A DNA stretch of 64,000 nt from Achromobacter denitrificans NBRC 15125 (GCF_001571365.1 NZ_BCTQ01000019.1:58701-122700); one strand, 5' to 3'. Numbered from the stretch's first letter, positions 17,623 to 25,807 are shown. The notes: generated from the sequence alone by a model not told the origin. Made by a program: numbers and translations.

Positions 17623-18702
17623 ATGCATCCCCCCCTCACCCCAGGCATCGTGGGCGTAGCCTGCGTTCCTCACGCCCCTCAGTTCCTGTCGCAACCGGAC
17701 ACCGAAGACCTGGAGCAGGTCCGGCGCGTGCGCCTGTCCATGGAGCAGGCAGGACAACGCCTGCGGGCCCTGCAGCCCGATTGCATCATCGTGCTTGCGA
17801 ACGACCACGGCGACCACTTCGTGACGCATTCGGTCCCCGCGTTCTGCCTGCATGCCGCCGCGAGCGCCGACGGCATGCACAAGCACCGCGGCGAGTGGAC
17901 GCTGGATCCATCCATGGGCTATCGGCTGGTGCGGGCGATGGAAGAGGAGAGCTTCGATCTCGCCTATACCCTGTCGGCCAAGCTGCCCACGGCGTTCACC
18001 ATCCCGTACGAATTCATGGGTTTCGGCCGCGACGTGCCGATGACGCCGATCTTCGTCAACGCCTACATCCCGCCGCAGCCGTCCGCGTTGCGCTGCCATG
18101 CCTTCGGCCAGGCGCTGGCGCGCGCGGTGTCGCGCATGGGGCGGCGCGCCTTGCTGATCGCCAGCGGCGGGCTGTCGCATTATCCGGGCACCGAGCACTA
18201 CTCCCACCCCGACGTGGACACGGACCGCCAACTGTATGAGCAAATGCGCGCCGGCAATCTCACCGGCCTGCTGGCGCTGGACGAACAGGCGCTGGACCGC
18301 AGCGGCAACCTGGAGCTGCGCGCCCCCTTGATCGCCGCCGGCGCAATGGGCAATCGGAAGCCCTTCATGGCCACCTTCGAACCGTCGTGGCATCACACCT
18401 ACAGCGTCATGGCGTGGGACCTGACGGAAGACCGGCAGCCCGAGGCCCTGATCTACCCGGAGCTTTCGCCACAGCGCGTTCCCCTGGTCGAGGCCCTGTA
18501 TCGACTGCGCAGCGATCCCGACGCCGCCCGCCGCTACCTGGCCGACCCCGCCGCCTGGTGCGACGGCTACGCGCTCAACCCCGATGAGCGCGCCGCGCTG
18601 ATCGAGATGAACCCCGAGCGCCTGCGCGACGAGTTCTCCATCCATGCCTTGCTGACCTCCGGCGCCGCCACGCAGCTGCGCATCCTGCGCGAACGCGCCT
18701 GA
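17623..18702 (+). CDS. Class III extradiol dioxygenase, fused LigB-LigA type
   Basis: A 359-residue ring-cleavage dioxygenase. The N-terminal three quarters is the LigB fold: VPHAP (His17), NDHGDHF (His62) and NLELRAPLI (Glu231) give the two-His one-Glu iron site, and SGGLSH (His186) is the catalytic acid/base. The last 70 residues (DPDAARRYLADPAAWCDGYALNPDERAALIEM) are a LigA-like domain. In protocatechuate 4,5-dioxygenase these are separate subunits; fusions in this order are known in gallate dioxygenases, which are longer. It probably opens a dihydroxylated ring made by the Rieske system encoded 3 kb downstream. The exact diol is unknown. Confidence 0.85.
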   Translation: MHPPLTPGIVGVACVPHAPQFLSQPDTEDLEQVRRVRLSMEQAGQRLRALQPDCIIVLANDHGDHFVTHSVPAFCLHAAASADGMHKHRGEWTLDPSMGYRLVRAMEEESFDLAYTLSAKLPTAFTIPYEFMGFGRDVPMTPIFVNAYIPPQPSALRCHAFGQALARAVSRMGRRALLIASGGLSHYPGTEHYSHPDVDTDRQLYEQMRAGNLTGLLALDEQALDRSGNLELRAPLIAAGAMGNRKPFMATFEPSWHHTYSVMAWDLTEDRQPEALIYPELSPQRVPLVEALYRLRSDPDAARRYLADPAAWCDGYALNPDERAALIEMNPERLRDEFSIHALLTSGAATQLRILRERA

Positions 18703-18853
18703 ACCTCGCTTCACAGGGAAACACCGTGCCCCACGGCTCCTTCGCATCCGCCCGCGATGCTACCCGGGCCGCCGGCCCGGCCGTCCCCGATACCCGCCTG
18801 GCCAAGACTCACGCGCCGCCGCCCGGCGGCGCCAACCCATCACGGAGGCTGTC

Positions 18854-20374
18854 ATGAGCGGGCCGCTTCGCCCGCGGGCCAGCCGCTACGGCCAGCGCTT
18901 CGGCGTCGCCACGGGCCACCACCTCGCGACGCGCGCCGCGGCCACGCAACTGGAGCGCGGCGGCAGCCTGGTGGACGCCATGATCTCGGCCTCCGCCGTG
19001 CTCACTGTCGTGCTCCCGCACGCGACCTCGCTGGGTGGCTGCGGCATGATGCTGATCCACGATGCCGCCAGCGGCCGCACCCAGGCCCTCAACGGCTCGG
19101 GCATCGCGCCGGCGCAGGCCACGCCCGCCCGCTTCGACGGCGCCATCGACGCCCGGGGACCGCGCAGCTGGATGACGCCCGGCCTGGTGCGCCTGTGGGC
19201 CCAGGCCTATCGCCGCCACGGCCGACTGCCCTGGTCGACGCTGTTGCAACCCGCCATCGACCTGGCGGCCGACGGCGCTCCCTTCTCCAGCGAGCTGGCG
19301 CGCAACCTGCATCTGGCCAATCCCCAGGTGCGTCAGCAACCGGGTTTCGACGCGGCTTTCCGGATCGGCCGGGCGGACCGCGAGGCCGGCGCCCCCTGGC
19401 GCCAGGCGGCGCTAGGCGTAACACTGGACCGCATTGCCGGGCAAGGCGAAGCGGGCTTCTACATGGGGCCGGTGGCCGAGGCGCTCTGCCGCTTTGCCAG
19501 CGAGACCGGCGGCCTGTTGCTGGCGGACGATCTGCAACGCATCACCGCCGATTGGCGCGAGCCCATCCATCAGGACTACGGCCCGTTCAGCGCCACGGTC
19601 ATGCCGCCCAACTCCGTGGGCCCCCTCATGCTGGCCCAGCTGCAACGCCTGCGCGATGGCTTCGACCAGGGCCGCGATTCCAGGCTCCTGGCGCAGATCC
19701 TTCAGGCGCGCGCCATCCTGCCCGCCTTGCACGATCGCATTGCCGACCCGGATGCGTCCTGGCCCTGGCAGGAACTCGGGGCTGGCGGCGAATTGCCGCC
19801 CCAGCGTCCGGACGACCCCGGCGATACCGCGGGCATCGTCCTGGTCGATCGCGAGGGAAACGGGCTGGCGATGCTGCAGAGCGTCTTCCAACCTTTCGGC
19901 AGCGGTTGCGTCGACCCTGCCACGGGCGTGCTGATGAACAATCGGCTGAGCGAATTCAGCCTAGATCCGGCGCGGCATAACTGCCTGGCCCCCGGCAAGC
20001 GCCCTGTGCACACCCTCAATCCCTATCTGGTCTGCCATCGCGGCAGGCCGGTGCTGTTCGCCGTTTCACCCGGCGGCGTCAGCCAGACCACCACCGGCGT
20101 GCAGTGCATTTCGAACGCAATGATCGACGGCATGCGATTGCCCGAAGCCATCGACGCGCCGCGCTGGAGCATCGCGCGCGACGGCCAGATCATGTGCGAA
20201 CCCGGCTTTTCCCCCATCGTGGTAGAGCGCCTGCGCGCCGCCGGAATCGGCGTAGTGACAGATTCCCTGCACCCCTTCTATTTCGGCTCGATAAAGGCCG
20301 TTCGCCTGCACCCGCAAGGCGTGCTGGAGGCCGCCGCGGATCTGCGCCGCGAAGCCGACGCCGTCGCCTGGTAA
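18854..20374 (+). CDS. Gamma-glutamyltransferase-family enzyme, cytoplasmic
   Basis: A 506-residue Ntn-hydrolase of the GGT family. The self-cleaving nucleophile is present (Thr325 in DPGDTAGIVLVD), followed by VFQPFGSG, LMNNRLSEFSL and the VSPGGVSQTTTG loop. The usual TTH after the cleavage site is TAG here. It has no signal peptide, unlike periplasmic GGTs, so it should act in the cytoplasm. GGAGG site before the ATG; the preceding 150 bases hold no gene. Being inside an aromatic operon, it may remove a gamma-glutamyl or other acyl-amide group from a catabolic intermediate, as gamma-glutamylated intermediates occur in amine degradation; that role is inferred. Confidence 0.85.
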   Translation: MSGPLRPRASRYGQRFGVATGHHLATRAAATQLERGGSLVDAMISASAVLTVVLPHATSLGGCGMMLIHDAASGRTQALNGSGIAPAQATPARFDGAIDARGPRSWMTPGLVRLWAQAYRRHGRLPWSTLLQPAIDLAADGAPFSSELARNLHLANPQVRQQPGFDAAFRIGRADREAGAPWRQAALGVTLDRIAGQGEAGFYMGPVAEALCRFASETGGLLLADDLQRITADWREPIHQDYGPFSATVMPPNSVGPLMLAQLQRLRDGFDQGRDSRLLAQILQARAILPALHDRIADPDASWPWQELGAGGELPPQRPDDPGDTAGIVLVDREGNGLAMLQSVFQPFGSGCVDPATGVLMNNRLSEFSLDPARHNCLAPGKRPVHTLNPYLVCHRGRPVLFAVSPGGVSQTTTGVQCISNAMIDGMRLPEAIDAPRWSIARDGQIMCEPGFSPIVVERLRAAGIGVVTDSLHPFYFGSIKAVRLHPQGVLEAAADLRREADAVAW

Positions 20375-20384
20375 GCAAAACACC

Positions 20385-20439
20385 TTGACGGCCGCTTCAA
20401 TCAAAGTATACTTAATCTCCATTTAGTATACTTTGGTTG
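20385..20439 (+). promoter_or_regulatory. Promoter with paired GTATAC operator before the dehydrogenase
   Basis: TTGACG (20385-20390) and TATACT (20407-20412) with a 16-base spacer make a good sigma-70 promoter. Two near-inverted 18-base arms, 20398-20415 and 20422-20439, each contain the palindromic core AAGTATACTT or a one-base variant; the first covers the -10. The GTATAC core resembles the GTATA of the array at 16513-16560, so the same GntR protein is the likely binder. Confidence 0.65.
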
Positions 20440-20553
20440 AAAGATCCGGCGCCCGTCGTCACCGAGGCGAGCCTGGATCGATCAACGGACACCGCAAACC
20501 CCGCGGGCGGAAGGCGCCTCTCCCCACCGCGCTTGCACAGGAGTGACTACTCG

Positions 20554-21756
20554 ATGGAACGACTACGCTTTGGCATCTGCGGACTGGGGTTCGCCGGTTC
20601 CGTGCTCATGGCTCCCGCCATGAAGCAGCACCCGAAAGCGGCGATCGTCGCGGCTTGCGATCCCAATCCCGAGACCCGCGCCGCCTTCGGCAAGGACTAC
20701 GGAATTCCGACGTACGAGAATCTGGCAGCAATGCTCGACGGCACGGAGCTCGATGCCGTCTACGTGGCCTCGCCCCATCAATACCACTGCGAGCACGTCG
20801 TCCTGGCCGCCGAGCGCGGCAAGCACATCATCGTCGAGAAGCCGCTGACGCTGAACGACGAAGACGCCCGGAAAATGGTCGAGGCCGCCGCGCGCTGCCG
20901 GGTCCAACTCGTCGTCGGCACCTCGCGCAGCCACGATCCCGTCGTAAAGACCATGCGCGACATCGTCCAGAGCGGCGAGGTCGGGCGCCTGGCGATGATC
21001 AACGCCTGGAACTACACGGACTACCTCTATCGGCCTCGCCGTCCCGAAGAGCTCGACACGGCGCAGGGCGGCGGCATTCTCTTCAGCCAGCTGCCGCATC
21101 AGCTGGACATGATCAAGATCATCGCCGACGCCACCATCGTCTCGGTGCGCGCGGCGGCGGGTCAACTGGACGCCCGGCGGCCGACCGAAGGCCATTGCGC
21201 CGCCTTCGTCACGCTGTCCAATGGCGTCTTCGCCACCCTCGTCTACAGCGGCTACGACCATTTCGACAGCGACGAACTGCAGTTCTGGATCGCCGAAAGC
21301 GGGCGCCCCAAGCAGCCGAAGCACGGCAATTCGCGCAAGCTCCTCGCCGGACTCTCCGCCGAGCAGGAAGCAGCCCTGAAGACACAGCGCCTGGGTTATG
21401 GAGGCCCGGTGGCGCAAAGCTATGCGGCAACGGAAGACAGCCGCAAGCAACCGCATTTCGGCATCTTCATCGCCACCTGCGAACGGGGCGACCTGCGCCC
21501 CAACCCGGACGGCGTCACCGTCTATGGCAACGATGGCCCGCGCGACGTGCCCGCCCACGCCGGGCGGGGAGCCTATGGCCAGGGCGACACCATAGACGAG
21601 CTTTACGACGCCATCGCCGGCGCCCAGCCGGCGCTGCGCGATGCCGCCTTCGGCCGCAATACCGTCCTGGCCTCGCTCGCCATCCTGGAATCGTCGAGAA
21701 CCGGACGCGAAATCTCCATCCCCCCGCAGGACATCCCCTGCTCGCCGGCCCGATGA
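20554..21756 (+). CDS. Gfo/Idh/MocA-family dehydrogenase (possible cis-dihydrodiol dehydrogenase)
   Basis: A 400-residue NAD(P)-dependent oxidoreductase: N-terminal Rossmann GICGLGFAGSV, ACDPNPETRAAFG, and the family's EKPLTLN lysine motif near residue 95, then an alpha/beta substrate domain (GGGILFSQLPHQLDMI). AGGAG ten bases before the ATG at 20554; an upstream start at 20437 lies inside the operator. In phthalate clusters a member of this family (Pht4/OphB) rearomatises the cis-dihydrodiol made by a Rieske dioxygenase, and in protocatechuate 4,5-cleavage LigC is another member. Placed just before the Rieske gene, the former role is more likely here. Confidence 0.82.
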   Translation: MERLRFGICGLGFAGSVLMAPAMKQHPKAAIVAACDPNPETRAAFGKDYGIPTYENLAAMLDGTELDAVYVASPHQYHCEHVVLAAERGKHIIVEKPLTLNDEDARKMVEAAARCRVQLVVGTSRSHDPVVKTMRDIVQSGEVGRLAMINAWNYTDYLYRPRRPEELDTAQGGGILFSQLPHQLDMIKIIADATIVSVRAAAGQLDARRPTEGHCAAFVTLSNGVFATLVYSGYDHFDSDELQFWIAESGRPKQPKHGNSRKLLAGLSAEQEAALKTQRLGYGGPVAQSYAATEDSRKQPHFGIFIATCERGDLRPNPDGVTVYGNDGPRDVPAHAGRGAYGQGDTIDELYDAIAGAQPALRDAAFGRNTVLASLAILESSRTGREISIPPQDIPCSPAR

Positions 21757-21796
21757 CTCCCGGGCCCCCTTCATTGCGCCAACCCAAGGATAAGTC

Positions 21797-23128
21797 ATGA
21801 CCCAGCACGAAGACCCTTATCGCATCCTGACGGCCGTCGGTCCCGGCACGCCGATGGGTAACTTGTTCCGCCGCTTCTGGCTGCCCGCGCTGACCAGCGA
21901 CGAACTGCCGGCCCCCGACTGCGCGCCAGTGCGCATCCGCATCCTCTGTGAAGACCTCATCGCCTTTCGCGACACCCAAGGCCGGGTCGGCATCGTGGAC
22001 GCCTATTGCCCCCACCGGCGCGCGCCGCTGTACTTCGGCCGCAATGAAGAATGCGGCCTGCGCTGCGTCTATCACGGCTGGAAATTCGACGTGAACGGCG
22101 AATGCGTGGATATCCCCAACATCGTCCCGCCGGACAACTTCATTGCGCTCAAGCAGAAGGCCAGCATCAAGAGTTATCCGGTCCAGGAAAGCGGCGGACT
22201 GGTCTGGGTGTACATGGGCCCCAAGGAACGCCAGCCCGCGCTGCCCGGCATGGAATGGGTGTCGCTGCCCGACGAGCAGGTCAAGTGTTCGCGCTGGCTG
22301 CACCGGAGCAACTGGCTGCAGGCCGCCGAAGGCGAGATCGATACCTCGCACATCAGCTTTCTGCACAGCCGGGTCAACGTCACCAAGAACTCGCCCGACT
22401 GGCAACGCCTGGCGCAGGATGGCGCGCCCCAGATCACCGTGAGGGAAACCGACTACGGCTTCGTGTACGGCTCGCGCCGCAATTACGAAGGGCAGTACTT
22501 CTGGCGCGTAACGCAATGGATGCTGCCCATGTGGAGCGCGGTGCCGCGCTCCATCAACGACCCCATTCTGGCGGGCCGGGCCTGGGTGCCGATCGACGAC
22601 TACACGACGACCGGCTTCGGCTACGTCTATTCGCCCGACGGTCCCCTGCCCCCCGAAACCCTGGCGGAAGTGGCGGCCGGCGAACGCTTCCCGCCCCGTT
22701 CCGACAAAGGCACGTTCCGGCTCCCGCATGGGTACGTCATCGACACCTATCTGCCCCAGGCCAACATCGAAAACGACTTCCTCATCGATCGAGACCTGCA
22801 ACGGACCACCAGTTTCACCGGCATTCTCGGCGTCAACGAACAGGACCGCGCCCTCCAGGAATCGATGCTCAGCGTGGCCGGCCACGCCGGCATCGTCGAC
22901 CGCTCCGAAGAACGGCTGGTCAAGTCCGACCTGCCCATCATGGCGGCGCGGCGCATGCTGATGCGCCTGGTCAAGGAACTGGATCAGGGCGTTGAACCCG
23001 CTGCGGTGGCCAATGCCGACAGCTATGGCGTGCGCGGGATCGCCAAGCTGTCGCCGATCGCCGACTTCGACGAATTCATGCAGCAGCATGCCGACTACAT
23101 GACGCCCCTGTCGACAACCGCGACCTGA
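21797..23128 (+). CDS. Rieske non-heme iron oxygenase, phthalate dioxygenase-like
   Basis: A 443-residue oxygenase component. Rieske cluster ligands CPH and CVYH (Cys71, His73, Cys90, His93) and the mononuclear iron triad EIDTSHISFLH (Asp182, His185, His190) are intact. The single-component alpha type with a long C-terminal domain matches phthalate 4,5-dioxygenase and related oxygenases acting on aromatic carboxylates or aryl ethers. It would receive electrons from the reductase encoded next. It follows the dehydrogenase by 40 bases with an AAGGAT site. No decarboxylase as in the classical phthalate route is encoded, so the substrate may differ. Confidence 0.9.
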   Translation: MTQHEDPYRILTAVGPGTPMGNLFRRFWLPALTSDELPAPDCAPVRIRILCEDLIAFRDTQGRVGIVDAYCPHRRAPLYFGRNEECGLRCVYHGWKFDVNGECVDIPNIVPPDNFIALKQKASIKSYPVQESGGLVWVYMGPKERQPALPGMEWVSLPDEQVKCSRWLHRSNWLQAAEGEIDTSHISFLHSRVNVTKNSPDWQRLAQDGAPQITVRETDYGFVYGSRRNYEGQYFWRVTQWMLPMWSAVPRSINDPILAGRAWVPIDDYTTTGFGYVYSPDGPLPPETLAEVAAGERFPPRSDKGTFRLPHGYVIDTYLPQANIENDFLIDRDLQRTTSFTGILGVNEQDRALQESMLSVAGHAGIVDRSEERLVKSDLPIMAARRMLMRLVKELDQGVEPAAVANADSYGVRGIAKLSPIADFDEFMQQHADYMTPLSTTAT

Positions 23129-23252
23129 TCCCCGGAACGCGGATCCCCACGGCGGTGCGGGCATGCGCCTGCACCGCCGGCAATCACGCCTTACGGCCAC
23201 GCCCATGCAACATTCCCCAACGATTCTCAGCGAGGCAACAGGAGACGCTCCC

Positions 23253-24236
23253 ATGGCTATGAGCAACCCGCCGCCGCAGGCCGCATCGGCCGCCAAGCTC
23301 CAGGCGCGCATCCATTCGATCGCGCTGGAAGCCGAAGGCATCTATCTCCTGGATATCCGCCCCGTCCGGGAGCAGCAGTTTCCCGCCGTCGAGCCCGGCG
23401 CCCACATCGATCTCCACCTGCCCAACGGATTGACGCGCAGCTACTCCACCGTGAACGCGCCTGGCGACCAGGGCCGCTATCTCGTCGCGGTCAAGCACGA
23501 AGCCTCAGGCCGCGGGGGCTCCCGCTACATCCACGCGGAACTGCGGGTCGGCCAGGACATCGCCATCGGCGGCCCCCGCAACAATTTCAGCCTGCGCGAA
23601 GACGCCAGGCACTCCGTCCTGATCGCCGGCGGCATCGGCATCACGCCGATCTACAGCATGGTTCGCCGACTGGAACAGCTCGGATGCTCCTGGGAACTGC
23701 ACTACGCCGCCCTCGACCGCGAACATGCCGCATTCGCCGCGCGCCTGCAGGCGCTGCAACCCCGGGTGCGCTTCTATTTCGCCGCGGAACAGCACGGCCG
23801 CCCTCCGCTCGACTTGCGGCAACTCATTGCCGACAGCCGGAAGGACGCCGACTTCTATTGCTGCGGCCCGCAAGGCATGCTGGCGGATTTCGAGGCCGCC
23901 GCCGCTCATCTCGCGCCCGAACGCGTCCACGCGGAATACTTCAGCGCGGTCGAGGCCCCCGCCGTCGAAGGCGGATTCGAGATCGTCCTGAACCGTACCC
24001 AAAAGTGCGTCACCGTCCCGCCCGGCGCGACCATACTCGACACCATCATGAAACTGGGCGTCGACGTCCCGTATTCCTGCATGGAAGGCGTCTGCGGCAG
24101 CTGCGAAGTCCGCGTGCTCGAAGGCACGCCCGATCACCGCGATCTCATCCTCAGCAAGGAAGAGCGGCAGAAAAACGACCGCATGATGATTTGCTGCTCC
24201 GGGGCCAAATCGAACCGCCTCGTGCTCGACCTGTAG
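23253..24236 (+). CDS. Phthalate dioxygenase reductase-type flavoprotein with C-terminal 2Fe-2S
   Basis: A 327-residue reductase: FMN-binding segment with RSYSTVNAP about residue 60, NAD-binding segment (LIAGGIGITPIYSM, FYCCGPQGML), and a plant-type 2Fe-2S domain at the C-terminus with CMEGVCGSC and a last cysteine in MMICCS. This domain order is the phthalate dioxygenase reductase (PDR/VanB) arrangement. ATG at 23253 has an AGGAGA site; a frame start at 23163 is too far from one. It should pass electrons from NADH to the Rieske oxygenase encoded just upstream. Confidence 0.92.
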   Translation: MAMSNPPPQAASAAKLQARIHSIALEAEGIYLLDIRPVREQQFPAVEPGAHIDLHLPNGLTRSYSTVNAPGDQGRYLVAVKHEASGRGGSRYIHAELRVGQDIAIGGPRNNFSLREDARHSVLIAGGIGITPIYSMVRRLEQLGCSWELHYAALDREHAAFAARLQALQPRVRFYFAAEQHGRPPLDLRQLIADSRKDADFYCCGPQGMLADFEAAAAHLAPERVHAEYFSAVEAPAVEGGFEIVLNRTQKCVTVPPGATILDTIMKLGVDVPYSCMEGVCGSCEVRVLEGTPDHRDLILSKEERQKNDRMMICCSGAKSNRLVLDL

Positions 24237-24290
24237 CCGCCACGGCGCGGCAACGCCACGTTCAGGGCAATCAGCCCCCAAACTACCTCT

Positions 24291-24691
24291 AAGGAGACAA
24301 TCATGGCCAAGGAAATCATTCGTTCCGACAAAGTGACGCCCCCTCTCGCGCCCCTGTCGCCGGCAGTGCGCTCGAACGGGTTCGTGTTCGTGTCGGGCCA
24401 ACCGGCCTTCTTCGACGATCGCCAGATCGCCGAGAACGACTTCGATGCCCAGATGCACCAGGTGATGGCCAACGTGAAGGCCCTGCTGGAAGCGGCGGGA
24501 TCGAGCCTGGACAAAATCGTGAAGGCCAACGTCATCCTGAAGAACGCCAGCGATTTCGCCCGCATGAACGAGATCTACCGCAGCTACTTCCCTGACGGCA
24601 ACTACCCGGCCCGCACCACGATCGAGGCCTCGATGGGCAACCCGCTGTTCCTGCTGGAAATCGAGTGCACCGCTGAAGCGTAAGCCGCAGC
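24291..24691 (+). repeat. Direct repeat copy 2 (ridA gene plus ribosome site)
   Basis: The second copy of the 401-base block at 15248-15648, in the same orientation, about 98.5 percent identical by hand count. Recombination between the copies would delete or duplicate 15.6-24.3 kb. Confidence 0.95.
24303..24683 (+). CDS. RidA/YjgF-family imine deaminase, copy 2
   Basis: Identical in all 126 residues to the protein at 15260-15640, with five synonymous base differences. It is the last gene of the Rieske module, 66 bases after the reductase, with its own AAGGAGA site. The family hydrolyses imines and enamines; an aminated ring-cleavage product would suit both the RidA chemistry and the LigB-type dioxygenase upstream, since 2-aminomuconate deaminases belong to this superfamily. 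This is inference from context. Confidence 0.92.
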   Translation: MAKEIIRSDKVTPPLAPLSPAVRSNGFVFVSGQPAFFDDRQIAENDFDAQMHQVMANVKALLEAAGSSLDKIVKANVILKNASDFARMNEIYRSYFPDGNYPARTTIEASMGNPLFLLEIECTAEA

Positions 24692-24706
24692 CAAGAGGGT
24701 AAAACA

Positions 24707-24738
24707 AAGGCCTTACAGAGCAATCTCTGTAAGGCCTT
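24707..24738. terminator. Bidirectional terminator between ridA and tRNA-Pro
   Basis: A 14-bp perfect stem (24707-24720 with 24725-24738) with a CAAT loop, a T-rich tail on the minus strand (TTTGTTTT) and ATTTTATT on the plus side. It serves the convergent tRNA-Pro and ridA genes. Confidence 0.88.
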
Positions 24739-24746
24739 GATTTTAT

Positions 24747-24823
24747 TGGTCGGGGCGGCGGGATTCGAACTCGCGACCCTCTGCTCCCAAAGCAGATGCG
24801 CTACCAGGCTGCGCTACGCCCCG
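24747..24823 (-). tRNA. tRNA-Pro (anticodon TGG)
   Basis: A complete 77-base cloverleaf on the minus strand: acceptor CGGGGCG/CGCCCCG, D-arm with AGCCTGGT, anticodon stem TCTGC/GCAGA with loop TTTGGGA (anticodon TGG, decoding CCA), T-arm GCGAG-TTCGAAT-CCCGC with one mismatch, discriminator A and encoded CCA. Its 3' end faces the catabolic region and a degenerate copy of that end lies at 280-307, so it may mark an island junction. Confidence 0.97.
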
Positions 24824-24931
24824 AAGGGTGGCAACTATACCAGATACTGGCCCGCCAGCGTCATCGTGGCGGTCCCGCCCGGGGCCCGCCCACAGGCTGT
24901 CACCTGGCTGCCTACCCTGTATTTGAAATGC

Positions 24932-24957
24932 AAACGGCGCGCCTGGGCGCGCCGTTT
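24932..24957 (-). terminator. Terminator of the pst operon
   Basis: A 12-bp perfect GC-rich stem (AAACGGCGCGCC and its complement, tiny loop) 25 bases after the pstB stop. Its minus-strand tail is only moderately T-rich. Confidence 0.65.
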
Positions 24958-24982
24958 CCGGTCCGCGGACGTCCGCAGCCAC

Positions 24983-25759
24983 TCAGCCGAAGCGGCCCGT
25001 GATGTAGTCTTCCGTTTCCTTGCGCGACGGCTTCACGAAGATCTGGTCGGTCTGGCCGAATTCCATCAGCTCGCCCAGGTACATGTAGGCGGTGAAGTCC
25101 GAGCAGCGGGCCGCCTGCTGCATGTTGTGCGTCACGATGACGACGGTGTAGTCGTTCTTCAGTTCGGCGATCAGTTCTTCGATCTTGGCGGTGGAAATCG
25201 GGTCCAGCGCGGAGCACGGCTCGTCCAGCAGCAGCACCTCGGGCTTGATGGCGACGCCGCGCGCGATGCACAGGCGCTGCTGCTGGCCGCCCGACAGGCT
25301 GTTGCCGTTCTGGTGCAGCTTGTCCTTCACTTCGTTCCACAGCGCGGCCTTGCTCAGCGCCCATTCCACGCGCTCGTCCATCTCGCCCTTGGACAAGCGC
25401 TCGAACAGGCGCACGCCGAAGGCGATGTTGTCGTAGATGCTCATGGGGAACGGCGTGGGCTTCTGGAACACCATGCCGACCTTGGCCCGGATCAGGGAGA
25501 TGTCGGTCTTGGCGGTCAACAGGTTTTCGCCGTCCAGGATGATCTCGCCCTCGGCGCGCTGGCCGGGATACAGCTCGAACATGCGGTTGAACGTGCGCAG
25601 CAGCGTGGACTTGCCGCAGCCCGACGGGCCGATGAAGGCGGTGACCTTCTTCTCCTGGATCGACATGTTCACATTGCGGATCGCATGGAACTTGCCGTAG
25701 TAGAAGTTCAGGTTCTTGACCTCGATCTTGTTCTTGACGGCGGTAACGGTGTTTTCCAT
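24983..25759 (-). CDS. pstB: Phosphate ABC transporter ATPase PstB
   Basis: A 258-residue ATPase driving high-affinity phosphate uptake with PstC and PstA. Walker A GPSGCGKS (about residues 44-51), Q-loop [13 protein letters not shown] signature LSGGQQQR, Walker B VLLLDEP with CSALDPIS, and switch histidine THNMQQA. The FQKPTPFP segment is the PstB hallmark. Last gene of pstSCAB. phoU, which follows pstB in many bacteria, is absent; a terminator and the tRNA-Pro gene come next. Confidence 0.97.
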   Translation of the reverse strand: MENTVTAVKNKIEVKNLNFYYGKFHAIRNVNMSIQEKKVTAFIGPSGCGKSTLLRTFNRMFELYPGQRAEGEIILDGENLLTAKTDISLIRAKVGMVFQKPTPFPMSIYDNIAFGVRLFERLSKGEMDERVEWALSKAALWNEVKDKLHQNGNSLSGGQQQRLCIARGVAIKPEVLLLDEPCSALDPISTAKIEELIAELKNDYTVVIVTHNMQQAARCSDFTAYMYLGELMEFGQTDQIFVKPSRKETEDYITGRFG

Positions 25760-25807
25760 TTGGTTTCCCTTGGCGCCGGCGCGCCTTGCGCGCCGGTATA
25801 GCGATCT

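Noticed and set aside
1..24700. An integrase or transposase that would prove mobility of the catabolic region
   Set aside because: None of the frames in this stretch has integrase or transposase motifs, so mobility rests only on the tRNA remnant and gene content.
24737..25801. Open frame beginning inside the tRNA-Pro gene and running opposite pstB
   Set aside because: Its first residues are just the antisense of the tRNA T-arm, and the rest is antisense to pstB.
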